Source: Bacteroidales bacterium
GTDB taxonomy: Bacteria; Bacteroidota; Bacteroidia; Bacteroidales; UBA932
NCBI GenBank assembly: GCA_017615445.1
Contig: JAGAAD010000017.1
Coordinates: forward strand, 1-19,745
DNA length: 19,745 nt
Reading direction: 5' to 3'
Shown: positions 1-9,008 of the stretch, one piece after another
How positions within the stretch are numbered: the stretch's first letter is position 1
Layout: each line of letters opens with the position of its first letter
Translations under genes and position numbers: made by a program
Notes under the pieces: model-generated
What the model saw: the letters and a program-made list of their open reading frames with translations, nothing else
What the model was told of the DNA's origin: nothing
The model's database searches: none

Positions 1-1074
1 CCCTGCTATCTGGAGGGAGTCTGGGGCGGCTCTTATATGAAGAAACTCAGGGGTCTTCCCGAGAAAATGCGCAACGCGGCCTGGGTGTTCGACTTCATCC
101 CCATGGAGGTCAGCGTGCAGATCCAGGCAGGAGAAGAACTCCTGGACATCAACTACTGCTCCTTCGTGCACAAGGAGGGCGTCAACCTGATGGGCGACAA
201 GTGCGTCAGGAAGTACAAAGGCTACTTCCCCATCCGCTTCAACTGGGACGACTCTTACCACAGCACGGGCAATATGAGCATCCAGTGCCATTCCGGAGGC
301 AAGTTCAATGTGGAGAACTACAACGAATTCGGCCGCCAGGACGAAAGCTACTACGTAGTGATCACAGGCCACGAAGCCAAGACCTTCATAGGCTTCCGCG
401 ACGACGCGGACATCCCGGCCTTCTTCAAGGAGATCGAAGCCGCGGACACTGAGCACAAGCCCTGCGACTACATGAAGTATGTCAGCTACGAAGAGAGCAA
501 GCCCGGCCTGCAGGTAATGCTGCCCGCCGGCACGATTCACTCGAGCGGCCGCAACCAGGTAATCCTGGAGATAGGCTCGCTGACGATAGGCTCCTACACC
601 TACAAGATGTATGACTACCTCCGTCTGGACTTCGACGGCAAGCAGCGCCCTATCCACACCCATCTGGGCGAGCTTAACGTCCGCCAGGACCGCCGCCACA
701 GCGTCATCCACGACCCTGCGAGCCCCGAGTACATAGTCCAGCAGCCGCGCCTGGACAAAGAGGGCGAAGGCTGGCAGGAATACATCCTCGGCGAGAACCC
801 GCAGATGTACATCTCTCTCCGCCGCCTCGAATTCGAGAAGCAGTGCGAGCAGGACACAAAGGGCGAAAAGTTCCATGTCCTCACCCTCGTGGACGGCGAC
901 AGAGTCCGCATCCGCAGCGTCAGACATCCGGAGCACTACTTCGACCTGGACTTCATGGAGATAGCCTGTGTGCCTGCTTCGATGGGCAAATATGTGATCG
1001 AGAACCTGGGCAAGGAACCCATCCGCGTCCACAAAACCTGTCTGCGCGACGGCTATGAGAACGACCCTGCTTGA
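1..1074 (+). CDS. Class I mannose-6-phosphate isomerase-like protein, 5' partial
   Basis: This is the C-terminal part of a cytoplasmic cupin-type phosphosugar isomerase, predicted to interconvert mannose-6-phosphate and fructose-6-phosphate or a related pair. The reading frame is open to base 1, and the codons before the first ATG (37) read LEGVWGGSYMKK, matching the family's G-V-W-G-G motif, so ATG 37 is internal and the start lies upstream. The type I isomerase metal ligands appear present: Gln and His in SIQCH (nt 283-291), Glu in QDESYY (nt 343-345) and His in PAGTIHSSG (nt 538-540). The layout matches the long Bacteroidota/Firmicutes form of about 580-590 residues rather than short ManA. 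It overlaps the ROK kinase by 20 bp, so the two are surely co-transcribed and probably act in sequence on one imported sugar. The family call is good; the exact substrate is inferred. Confidence 0.82.
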   Translation, partial: PCYLEGVWGGSYMKKLRGLPEKMRNAAWVFDFIPMEVSVQIQAGEELLDINYCSFVHKEGVNLMGDKCVRKYKGYFPIRFNWDDSYHSTGNMSIQCHSGGKFNVENYNEFGRQDESYYVVITGHEAKTFIGFRDDADIPAFFKEIEAADTEHKPCDYMKYVSYEESKPGLQVMLPAGTIHSSGRNQVILEIGSLTIGSYTYKMYDYLRLDFDGKQRPIHTHLGELNVRQDRRHSVIHDPASPEYIVQQPRLDKEGEGWQEYILGENPQMYISLRRLEFEKQCEQDTKGEKFHVLTLVDGDRVRIRSVRHPEHYFDLDFMEIACVPASMGKYVIENLGKEPIRVHKTCLRDGYENDPA

Positions 1075-1963
1075 CATAGGAGGGACCTTCATCAAGTGTC
1101 AGGACGGCCGCCAGATTCCCATCCCCAGCGCCGGCCCCAGGGAAGCTATTGCCGCCTCCCTTCGCAAAGCTGTGAATGGGTGGGATAGCTTTAATCAGGC
1201 AGGGGGTCTGGGGGGTACGCCCCACAGTCCCCTGGGGGTGCAGGGGGATGATTGCTTTGCTTCGCTAAGCGAAGCCTCCGGGGCAATCCCCGTCTCCGCA
1301 CGAATAGGCATTTCGATTCCGGGGCCGTTCGATTACAAGAACGGCATTTTCCGGGCGGAGCACAAGTTCGCCGCGGTCAAGGGCGAGAGCTTCCGCGAGC
1401 TGGCAGGCCTGCCGGCTGAGGCGGACGTCCGGTTCATCCACGACGTCTGCGCCGTGCTCGAGGGCTCCATCCGCATGCTCGGCCTGACGGACGGGAACAC
1501 GGCCATCGTCACCCTCGGCACCGGTCTCGGGTTCGCGGTCGCGCAGGGCGGCGAGGTCCGCTATGGGCCTACCCTCTCCCCGGCGGACTGCATCTGGAAC
1601 CTGCCCCTGGAGGACGGCATCCTGGAAGACAAGGTCAGCGGCCGGGGCGTGCGGGCGATCTACTCCTCGCTCGGCGGGGACGCGACCTGCACCGCACGCG
1701 ATATAGCCGAGATGGCCTTCCACGGCGACCGCACCGCGTTCGAAGCCTACGAGCAGATGGGGTCCATCCTAGGCAAGGCGATCTACCCTATTCTGGACAA
1801 GTTGGCCGTCCGGAACCTGCTCTTCGCCGGGCAGATATCCCAGTCGCTTTCGCTAATGGAAGACGGCCTGAGAAACCACATAGGCGGCCTGATAAGGATA
1901 GCCCAGGCGCCGGACGGAGCCGTGTTCAGAGGCATAGAAACACTGTTTGAAACAAACCAATAA
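1055..1963 (+). CDS. ROK family sugar kinase with unusual internal insert
   Basis: Predicted cytoplasmic ATP-dependent sugar kinase of 302 residues. The N-terminal phosphate loop is LLDIGGTFIK (residues 5-14), the catalytic aspartate is probably D130 in FIHDVCAV, and a second glycine-rich ATP loop reads TLGTGLGF (about residue 151). The ROK zinc motif CxCGxxGCxE is absent; the equivalent region reads ADCIWNLPLEDGILEDK. Residues about 42-78 are low-complexity, rich in G, S and P, and encoded by a palindromic GC-rich stretch not expected in this family; it keeps the frame and lies between the phosphate loop and the IGISIPGPF motif, where length varies. ATG 1055 fits because the phosphate loop follows at once; the start lies inside the upstream isomerase gene. 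Likely substrates are mannose, an N-acetylhexosamine or glucose; which one is not decidable here. Confidence 0.85.
   Translation: MRTTLLDIGGTFIKCQDGRQIPIPSAGPREAIAASLRKAVNGWDSFNQAGGLGGTPHSPLGVQGDDCFASLSEASGAIPVSARIGISIPGPFDYKNGIFRAEHKFAAVKGESFRELAGLPAEADVRFIHDVCAVLEGSIRMLGLTDGNTAIVTLGTGLGFAVAQGGEVRYGPTLSPADCIWNLPLEDGILEDKVSGRGVRAIYSSLGGDATCTARDIAEMAFHGDRTAFEAYEQMGSILGKAIYPILDKLAVRNLLFAGQISQSLSLMEDGLRNHIGGLIRIAQAPDGAVFRGIETLFETNQ
1178..1290 (+). repeat. GC-rich palindromic insert within the ROK kinase gene
   Basis: The stretch holds runs of G and C and several inverted repeats: CCCCTG/CAGGGG with a 6-nt loop (1229-1246), a near-perfect GCTTCGCT-A-AGCGAAGC (1259-1275) and CGGGG-CAAT-CCCCG (1278-1291). 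This composition differs sharply from the surrounding coding sequence and resembles intergenic repeats. It is translated in frame as a glycine/serine-rich loop of about 36 residues. Its boundaries are estimated by eye from where the kinase sequence resumes (IGISIPGPF) and could be off by about 10 bases at each side. The insertion interpretation is inference. Confidence 0.5.
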
Positions 1964-1970
1964 TTTATAT

Positions 1971-4900
1971 ATGAGAAATCTGATTCGAAAAACCCTCGTC
2001 CTGCTTTTGGGCCTGACGCTGTGCGGAGCACTGTTCCCGAGCGCGGCCCTGGCCCAGGGTTTTGACATCTCGGGTACCGTCGTGGACGAGACGGACCTGC
2101 CTCTGCCCGGAGCCATGGTGACGGTGAAGGGCGAAACCAGAGGTGCGATGACAGACGCAGTAGGCCGCTTTATCCTGAACAAGGTGAAGCCGGGCGATGT
2201 GCTTGTCGTCAGCTTCCTGGGCTACCAGGACGAAGAAATCAAGGTGGGTAGCACCAGAGATATCCTCGTCAAACTGGTCCCTCAGGAGAACATGCTTGAC
2301 GAAGTCGTGATGGTGGCCTACGGCACCCAGCGCAAAGCTTCCGTCATCGGTTCAATCTCCTCTATCGAAATGGACCAGCTCAAAGTGCCGGTAGGCCAGC
2401 TGTCCTCCACCCTGGCCGGAAAACTTGCCGGTATAGTGGTAATGCAACGCACCGGTGAGCCTGGTGCGGGCGCGGACTTCTGGATTCGAGGTATGAACAC
2501 CTTCGGCGCCAACAGCAAGCCGCTCGTGCTTGTGGACGGAGTGGAAAGAAACATGGACCTTGTCGATCCGGAAGACATCGCCTCGTTCAGCATCCTCAAG
2601 GATGCCACAGCCACCGCTCTCTACGGTGTGCGCGGCGCTAACGGTATCGTGCTCATCACCACCAAGCGTGGCGCCGAGTCCAAGCCCAAGATCAGTTTCA
2701 AAGCCGAGACCGGCGTGGTCTCCCCCACCAAGCTTCCCGAACTCGCAAATCCTAAAGAGTGGATGGACTACTACAACGGCCTGTACACCATCACCGGCGC
2801 GGAAGCTCCTATCGGAGACTATGAGATGCAGATGTATCTCAGCGGAGCCGATCCGGAACTCTACCCGGCCGTGGACTGGATCCACACCATCTTCAAGGAG
2901 CAGTCCACCTCGTCCAGAATGAACCTGAGCGTCACCGGAGGAACAAAGAGCCTCCGCTACTATGTGGGCGGTAACTACTACTTCGAGGACGGTATCTTCA
3001 ACACCAACCAGGACCGCTATGACGCCGGCATGAGCTTCGACAAGTTCAGTTTCCGCTCCAATGTGGACATAGACATCAGCAAGTCCACGACTATCGGCCT
3101 GAGTCTCTCGAACCAGTTCACGGACACCAACTCCCCGCGTAATGACCGCAACGAGATCTATGCGCGCACCCTGGCTGCATCGCCGGTGGGAATAGTCACG
3201 GTCTACAACGATGGCACCCTCACTCTTCCCGAGCAAGGTTACAACCCGTGGAACCTGCTGAACAGCCTGGGCTACCGCACGATCAAGAACAATGTCGCGC
3301 AGGCCACCCTGTCGCTCACCCAGGACTTCTCGAACATAATCACCGAGGGCCTGAAAGCGGACATCAAGTTCAGCTGGGACGCCCAGAACCAGACAGTCGT
3401 CTACCGCAGCATCTCGCCCGCCTACTCAAGGGCGACGGGTCGCGACGACAACGGCAACCTCATCTATGAATCCATCAGCGGGGGCAGCAACTACATGACG
3501 CTGTCCAGCTCCAACTCCGGCTGGAACACTATGAACCTCGAGGCATCGGCCAACTACGAGCGTACTTTCGCCTCGGTCCACAGGGTAAGCGGTATGTTCC
3601 TCTTCAGCATGAGGAACCGCACCAACAACGTCCCGGGCAGTTCATACATCGGAGCTTTCCCCTACAAGCATCTGGGAATCGCAGGACGCGCCACCTACTC
3701 ATATGCAGACCGTTACTTCGCCGAGTTCAACTTCGGTTACAACGGTTCGGAAAACTTCGCTCCCGGCCACCGCTTCGGTTTCTTCCCCTCCTTCGCAGCC
3801 GGTTACATGATCAGCAACGAGCCCTGGTGGGATGACTTGAAAGATGTGGTTTCCAGCCTAAAGTTCAAGGCCTCCTACGGCAAGGTCGGCAACGACGAAA
3901 TCGGAGGTAGCCGCCGTTTTGCTTACAACACTACCATCAACACCTCGGCGGCAGGCGCCCTGTTCGGCGACACGCCCTCGTCCAAGACTGGTATCACCAC
4001 CGGCGACTACGGTAACCCTGAGGTGTCCTGGGAAGAAGCGACAAAGTCCAACGCAGGCTTCGAACTGACTCTCTTCAAGGACCTGCGCTTCGTCTTCGAC
4101 TACTTCTACGACAAGCGCGACGGCATTTTCATTCAGAGGCAGTCCACCCCGAGTGCGGTCGGTATCAACGTCAACCAGTATGTGAACATCGGCCAGATGA
4201 AGAACCAGGGCTACGATATGACCCTCGAGTACGACCACACCTTCTCCGGCGGATTCTTCGTGTCCGCAAGGGCGAACTACTCCTTCAACCGCAACAAGAT
4301 CCTCTACAACGACCAGCCGGACCAGGTCTGGAAGTACCAGAACACCGCCGGCTTCGCCTTCCAGCAGCAGTTCGGCCTTATCGCCGAAGGACTCTTCAAG
4401 GACGAGGCTGAGATCGAAAGGTGGCCCACGCAGAAGTTCGGCAGCGTCCATCCCGGCGACATCAAGTACCGCGACATAAACGGCGACGGTGTGGTGGACA
4501 CCTATGACAAGGTGGCCATCGGCTACACCGTGGTCCCCGAAATCAACTACGGTTTCGGAGTCAGTCTCGGATGGAAGGGCATCGACGCATCGGTGTTCTT
4601 CAGCGGAGTCGGCCATGTCACCCGTATCATCACCGGCAACAACCTGTTCGGAGCCACTGCGGACATCAAGTACGAAGGCCAGATCTTCGCCGACGTGGCA
4701 CGCAACCGTTGGACTCCCGAGAATCCGGACGTGAACGCTCCTTATCCCCGACTCTCGCTCGAAAAGACCGAAAACAACCAGCAGGCAAGCACCTACTGGC
4801 AGAAGGATATGAGCTTCATGCGCCTCAAGAATGCCGAAATCGGCTATACATTGCCCAAGAAACTCACCAGTAAGATAGGTCTGTCCACTACCCGAATCTA

Positions 4901-5027
4901 CATTCAGGGAGTGAACCTCCTCACCTTCTCCAAGTTCAAACTGTGGGATCCGGAGCTCTCCACCGCAAACGGCAGCGCCTATCCTAACATCAAGTCCTAC
5001 AGCCTTGGTATCAACCTTAATTTCTAG
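1971..5027 (+). CDS. SusC/RagA-family TonB-linked outer membrane transporter
   Basis: TonB-dependent 22-strand-barrel-type importer that forms the glycan channel with the SusD lid protein. I chose ATG 1971, seven bases after the kinase stop, because it begins a clean signal peptide (MRNLIRKTLVLLLGLTL, Ala-rich end AALAQ); an in-frame ATG at 1947 would sit inside the kinase gene. From 1971 it has 1018 residues, normal for the family. In order: signal peptide, carboxypeptidase-regulatory-like beta domain (about 28-105), the TonB-box/plug start LDEVVMVAYGTQRK (about 107-120), plug ending VRGANGIVLITTKRG (about 219-233), then a long aromatic barrel ending in SLGINLNF. No STN signalling domain is seen, so it is not an ECF sigma/anti-sigma transducer, which fits control by the GntR gene at the end of the operon. 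Confidence 0.97.
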   Translation: MRNLIRKTLVLLLGLTLCGALFPSAALAQGFDISGTVVDETDLPLPGAMVTVKGETRGAMTDAVGRFILNKVKPGDVLVVSFLGYQDEEIKVGSTRDILVKLVPQENMLDEVVMVAYGTQRKASVIGSISSIEMDQLKVPVGQLSSTLAGKLAGIVVMQRTGEPGAGADFWIRGMNTFGANSKPLVLVDGVERNMDLVDPEDIASFSILKDATATALYGVRGANGIVLITTKRGAESKPKISFKAETGVVSPTKLPELANPKEWMDYYNGLYTITGAEAPIGDYEMQMYLSGADPELYPAVDWIHTIFKEQSTSSRMNLSVTGGTKSLRYYVGGNYYFEDGIFNTNQDRYDAGMSFDKFSFRSNVDIDISKSTTIGLSLSNQFTDTNSPRNDRNEIYARTLAASPVGIVTVYNDGTLTLPEQGYNPWNLLNSLGYRTIKNNVAQATLSLTQDFSNIITEGLKADIKFSWDAQNQTVVYRSISPAYSRATGRDDNGNLIYESISGGSNYMTLSSSNSGWNTMNLEASANYERTFASVHRVSGMFLFSMRNRTNNVPGSSYIGAFPYKHLGIAGRATYSYADRYFAEFNFGYNGSENFAPGHRFGFFPSFAAGYMISNEPWWDDLKDVVSSLKFKASYGKVGNDEIGGSRRFAYNTTINTSAAGALFGDTPSSKTGITTGDYGNPEVSWEEATKSNAGFELTLFKDLRFVFDYFYDKRDGIFIQRQSTPSAVGINVNQYVNIGQMKNQGYDMTLEYDHTFSGGFFVSARANYSFNRNKILYNDQPDQVWKYQNTAGFAFQQQFGLIAEGLFKDEAEIERWPTQKFGSVHPGDIKYRDINGDGVVDTYDKVAIGYTVVPEINYGFGVSLGWKGIDASVFFSGVGHVTRIITGNNLFGATADIKYEGQIFADVARNRWTPENPDVNAPYPRLSLEKTENNQQASTYWQKDMSFMRLKNAEIGYTLPKKLTSKIGLSTTRIYIQGVNLLTFSKFKLWDPELSTANGSAYPNIKSYSLGINLNF

Positions 5028-5031
5028 AGCC

Positions 5032-7080
5032 ATGAAGAAGATATACTATATAGCTATCGCGACCGCGCTTCTGACACTCAGCGCATGCGACAAATACTTC
5101 GACATAGACTTCCAGGACCAGGCCAACCTTGTGGAAACCTTCAGCAAGAAGAACACAACCGAGAGGTATCTGGCCCACCTCTACTCATACCTGCCCCACG
5201 ACGAAGACACCCACAACGGCACGGGATATGTGATTCCGCGCTCGGATGAAGGCCTCTTCGGTTTCCTCGGCTACGGCCCGTTCAACAAGCTCCGCAGCGG
5301 AGACTACAGCACCGCAGCTCAAGGCGACGTAGTCCAGTACAACGTCTGGAAGCAGATGTACATAGCCATCCGCCAGTGCACCATCTTCATGGACAATGTC
5401 TACCTCGACGCCGAGGATAGCGACAGCGTGAAGGCTGCGATGAAGGCGGAAGCCCGTTTCCTCCGCGCCTTCTACTATTTCTGTCTCTTCAGGCAGTACG
5501 GCCCTGTCATCATCTGGGGCGACCAGCTTGCTCCGGAAGATGCAGACGGTTCGAAACTGGACAGAAACACTGTGGATGAGAACATAGACTTCATTGTGGA
5601 AGAACTCGATAAAGCGGCAAAGGACCTGCCCAACACTCTCTCGGAAATAGGAGCCAACGACTCCTGGACCGGAAGAGCGACCAAGGGCGCAGCCATGGCT
5701 CTGAAGTCCAGAGTTCTTCTCTATGCCGCATCTCCCCTCTACAATGGTCAGGACGGCGGCACACTCGCCACCATCTTCGCCGGCAAGAAGAACCTGAGCG
5801 GCAAGCGCATCTTCTCGGACTACGATGGAAGCAAGTGGCAGGCGGCAGCGGATGCCGCGAAAGCGGTAATCGACATGGGCACCTACAGCCTCTGTCAGCC
5901 CAGTCCCGCCACCGGCACAGATGAGCGCACGGACATCCAGAAGGCCGCCTCCGCCTATCAGAACGTCTTCTTCGAAAGGTGGAACACAGAGACCATCTGG
6001 GGCTGGTGGCATCTTGGAATCGGCCACAACAACGACGGTTTCGCCACCTGGATCGGAGCCACAGGTTCGTTCATGTATGCGACCGTGCCGGATTTCCCCG
6101 AAGTCACCACCTCCTACAGGCCCCTTCAGGCCTACACGCCTTCGCTCAAGATGGCCGACGCCTACCCGATGGCCGAGAGCGGACGCTACCCTGTGCTCGG
6201 CTACCAGAAGAACGGCCGTCTCAACGACCTCTCGAAGCCTATCGTGGACGCAGCCTCCGGTTACAGCACCACTGGCTGGGTGGACGCCTACAAACAGCCC
6301 GTGGATGCCGACTGGGCACCCGCTTTCAAGGCGCACAAGACCACGGTAGGCCGCGACGCCCGCTTCTACTCCAGCCTCGTGCCGGACGGATTCTACTGGC
6401 CCAGCGACAAGATCAAGAAACGCTGGCTGAGCTACAAGAGCACCACCGATCCTCAGGTCACCGTGCCCGTCACCAAGTACGAATCCGCCGCACTTAACTG
6501 GGTGGGATACGCCTGCCGCCGCTGGTACAAAGCCAACACCGCCTTCGCCACCGGAGCCGACTTCACAGGCGCCCAGCGCTATGTCTACCCTGCCTTCAGG
6601 CTCGCCGAGATCTATCTCAACTATGCCGAAGCCTGCAACGAAAAGCCCGAGCGCGATGTCGAGACTGCTATCACCTACCTTGATAAAGTGCGTGAGCGCA
6701 GCGGTCTCAAGAGCATACGTATGGCCTACCCTGAAATCAACTTCAATGCAGGCGATGCCACCACCACCATCTCGGGCGTCAGCCGCACGAACAAGGAGTG
6801 GCTGCGCTGGCTTATCCATCAGGAGCGCTGGTGCGAATTCGGAATGGAGGCCATGCGCCACTACGATATGTGCCGCTGGATGCGCGCGGAAGACGAGTAT
6901 CCCTGCGCCCCCTGGACTCTCAACATGAAAGCCGAGTCCTACGATGATCTCTACACCAGGGTCAGCACCATCATGCCGATGGATAACGCTGATTTCCACT
7001 ACCGTGACTACTTCTACCCCATCATCTCCACCCAGCTTTCAGAGATGGTGAACTTCACTCAAAACCCCGGATGGGAATAG
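5032..7080 (+). CDS. SusD/RagB-family glycan-binding outer membrane lipoprotein
   Basis: Surface lipoprotein that caps the SusC channel and binds the incoming oligosaccharide. ATG 5032, four bases after the SusC stop, gives signal peptide MKKIYYIAIATALLTLSAC with lipobox cysteine C19; an upstream in-frame ATG (5005) lies inside susC and would add residues before the signal peptide. Family hallmarks are the TPR-like helices WKQMYIAIRQC and AEARFLRAFYYF (about 139), the PAFRLAEIYLNYAEACNE helix (about 520) and the late RWCEFGMEAMRHYDMCRW segment. At 682 residues it is longer than many SusD proteins (about 500-600), with extra sequence in the middle (about residues 290-470), rich in Trp and Tyr, which could form a larger binding surface. 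The ligand is not predictable from sequence. Confidence 0.96.
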   Translation: MKKIYYIAIATALLTLSACDKYFDIDFQDQANLVETFSKKNTTERYLAHLYSYLPHDEDTHNGTGYVIPRSDEGLFGFLGYGPFNKLRSGDYSTAAQGDVVQYNVWKQMYIAIRQCTIFMDNVYLDAEDSDSVKAAMKAEARFLRAFYYFCLFRQYGPVIIWGDQLAPEDADGSKLDRNTVDENIDFIVEELDKAAKDLPNTLSEIGANDSWTGRATKGAAMALKSRVLLYAASPLYNGQDGGTLATIFAGKKNLSGKRIFSDYDGSKWQAAADAAKAVIDMGTYSLCQPSPATGTDERTDIQKAASAYQNVFFERWNTETIWGWWHLGIGHNNDGFATWIGATGSFMYATVPDFPEVTTSYRPLQAYTPSLKMADAYPMAESGRYPVLGYQKNGRLNDLSKPIVDAASGYSTTGWVDAYKQPVDADWAPAFKAHKTTVGRDARFYSSLVPDGFYWPSDKIKKRWLSYKSTTDPQVTVPVTKYESAALNWVGYACRRWYKANTAFATGADFTGAQRYVYPAFRLAEIYLNYAEACNEKPERDVETAITYLDKVRERSGLKSIRMAYPEINFNAGDATTTISGVSRTNKEWLRWLIHQERWCEFGMEAMRHYDMCRWMRAEDEYPCAPWTLNMKAESYDDLYTRVSTIMPMDNADFHYRDYFYPIISTQLSEMVNFTQNPGWE

Positions 7081-7084
7081 GCCT

Positions 7085-9004
7085 ATGAAAAAGATTATAC
7101 TTTTGTCTATAGCAGTGATCGCCTTGGCGGCATCCTGCATCGAGGACTCCAGAAACAATTTCATGGTGGAGGACAGCCTCTCGCTCGTATTCGACGAGCA
7201 GGTCATACCCGTGTCCGTCTACGCCGGCGCCCAGAGCATCACCGTCCTGAAATCGGGCATGGGCACCAAGAGCGCCACAGTCAGTCTGGGAGTATCAAGC
7301 GAGTCTTTGACTTCCTACAACGCGGAGAATGGCACCTCCTTCTCCGAACTCAGCGCTTCGTCCTACAATTTCGCCAGCGAAACGCTGGAGATCAATGCGG
7401 AAGCCCTGACAGGAAGTGTGGACATCCAGTGGGATCCCCTGAAGGTGTACCCTACACTCGACGGCAGCAATTCTGTCATCCCGATTGTCATTAAAGAAGG
7501 TTCTCTCGAGGTGAACAAGAAGCGCAACTTCGTGCTCGTGAACCTCCTGAACTCGGAAATCGGCTTCGCCGCCAGCGGATCGTCCATGGTGGCAAGTGAC
7601 AAACCGAGTGTCAACAGCACCGTCTCCGTCAAGATTTCCGTGGACAATGCCATCCCCAAGGATGTCGTTCTGACTGTGGAAACCGATCCTTCGCTGGTTG
7701 CCGCTTACAATGCGGAAAACGGAACCGCCCATATCGCGGCTCCAAAGGGATTCGTTGAAATGCCTTCTGAGGACATCACCATCAAAGCTGGCAGCAACGA
7801 CTGCTTCTTCGATCTCACTCTTGTCAACTCTGCCATCTGCCCGGGAGGACAGCTGATGGACTTCGGCAAGATACTCGTGCCCCTCAAGATCACTGCCGCT
7901 TCCCAGCAGGGCGTGAAGATTTCAGACAAGGTCTACTACCTGGTGGTGAAATCGCCTCTTGCAAAAGCGGATGTCAGCCGCGTTTGGGGCAAGTTCTCCA
8001 AAGACGCTGTCTGGACTTCGGAATACTTCCCGGCAGAGTATCAGGAAAAGGGTGGAGACCGCAATCTCGCAGTGGATGCCAACTGGGTCTATTTGCCCTA
8101 CGCAATAGGCGGCACAGTGGCGAAGATCACTGCAGTCAGCATCTCCGATCCGTCCAACACCATGGATGTGAACTGCACGGGATTCCTGAACGGCGTCATC
8201 ACCACCGCCTGCGTCAGAATGATTGACAAGGGCGACGGCACCCTGATGCTCACCGCCGCCGGAGCGAACACCGCCTCCTTCGGCTTCTACTCCTGGGTGA
8301 ACGGAATCGACAAAGCCCCTCGCGTGGACGAGCTCCAGTGCACCTGGCGCCGCAGCGGAGACCGCTATGAATTCCACGGAACATGGGCGGACGGCATGCT
8401 CTACTCGCACTCCTATCAGGGCACGTTCTCGACCAGATACGAGGTCAAGAACGGCCAGTTCACCAAGAAGGAAAGGACACTCGTCAATGTTCCGTTCTCC
8501 GGATTCGGAGGAGAATACGAGTATCCCGGACAGAATCAGATGCTGTTCGCAAGCTCGGACACTTCCGCCCTCATAACGCCTACCGGCACCATATACCAGC
8601 AGGCCGACGGACAGGACACGCACGACATGGCATTTGAAGAATTCCCCGCCTACAAGATGGCTTACGGCTTCCGTCCCTTCACTTTCAAGGAAGAAAAGTA
8701 CATCGCTTACACTGCGATAGACCTTAACGACGACTTCGAAGCAGACGGCATCACGCCTTGCACGAGCAAGAAGCGCGCAAGACTGGTGATAGTCGAAGAC
8801 AAGGGCGGATTCAAGGCCTCCCTCGCCCCGGATGAGAAAGTCGTAGTCTACGAAGCCCCGCTCCAAGGCGAGAACTTCATGGATATGGCAATCGCAGAGC
8901 CCAAATCCGCTCAGGGCGATTGTGCAGTGTGTGTTCTCGGCGACAGAGTGATAATCGCAGCCGGTGTCCAGGGCATAGGCGTGAGCGTGTTCAAGATGGA
9001 GTAA
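7085..9004 (+). CDS. Surface glycan-binding-type lipoprotein with two DUF1735-like domains
   Basis: Lipoprotein of 639 residues with signal peptide MKKIILLSIAVIALAASC (C18). Its place four bases after SusD, and its architecture, suit a surface glycan-binding protein that helps SusCD recruit substrate. Two N-terminal beta-sandwich domains (about 25-150 and 155-295) look like DUF1735 copies: each carries the motif YNAENGT, at Y78 and Y208, an internal duplication 130 residues apart. The C-terminal half (about 300-639) starts at VWGKFSKDAVW and ends RVIIAAGVQGIGVSVF; it has repeated short beta stretches and resembles DUF5018-like or propeller-like ligand-binding domains, though I am not sure of that family. 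No hydrolase active-site signature is seen, so binding rather than catalysis is the better guess. The first part of DUF1735 proteins also occurs in endo-glycosidases, so an enzyme is not excluded. Confidence 0.8.
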   Translation: MKKIILLSIAVIALAASCIEDSRNNFMVEDSLSLVFDEQVIPVSVYAGAQSITVLKSGMGTKSATVSLGVSSESLTSYNAENGTSFSELSASSYNFASETLEINAEALTGSVDIQWDPLKVYPTLDGSNSVIPIVIKEGSLEVNKKRNFVLVNLLNSEIGFAASGSSMVASDKPSVNSTVSVKISVDNAIPKDVVLTVETDPSLVAAYNAENGTAHIAAPKGFVEMPSEDITIKAGSNDCFFDLTLVNSAICPGGQLMDFGKILVPLKITAASQQGVKISDKVYYLVVKSPLAKADVSRVWGKFSKDAVWTSEYFPAEYQEKGGDRNLAVDANWVYLPYAIGGTVAKITAVSISDPSNTMDVNCTGFLNGVITTACVRMIDKGDGTLMLTAAGANTASFGFYSWVNGIDKAPRVDELQCTWRRSGDRYEFHGTWADGMLYSHSYQGTFSTRYEVKNGQFTKKERTLVNVPFSGFGGEYEYPGQNQMLFASSDTSALITPTGTIYQQADGQDTHDMAFEEFPAYKMAYGFRPFTFKEEKYIAYTAIDLNDDFEADGITPCTSKKRARLVIVEDKGGFKASLAPDEKVVVYEAPLQGENFMDMAIAEPKSAQGDCAVCVLGDRVIIAAGVQGIGVSVFKME

Positions 9005-9008
9005 ACTG

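Noticed and set aside
1947..1970. Upstream in-frame ATG for the SusC gene
   Set aside because: It lies inside the kinase gene and would put charged and polar residues before the signal peptide; ATG 1971 gives a better leader.
2352..3236. 294-codon open frame on the - strand inside susC
   Set aside because: It lies fully within a clear SusC coding region and reads as low-complexity V/G/H-rich sequence without a family match.
5005..5031. Upstream in-frame ATG for the SusD gene
   Set aside because: It overlaps the SusC 3' end and adds residues before a normal lipoprotein signal peptide; ATG 5032 is preferred.
5185..6999. 604-codon open frame on the - strand opposite the SusD gene
   Set aside because: The + strand frame has full SusD hallmarks; the antisense frame has no recognisable domain and is a by-product of GC-rich codon usage. 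The same applies to the long antisense frames at 7922-9328, 3858-5033 and 18172-19230.
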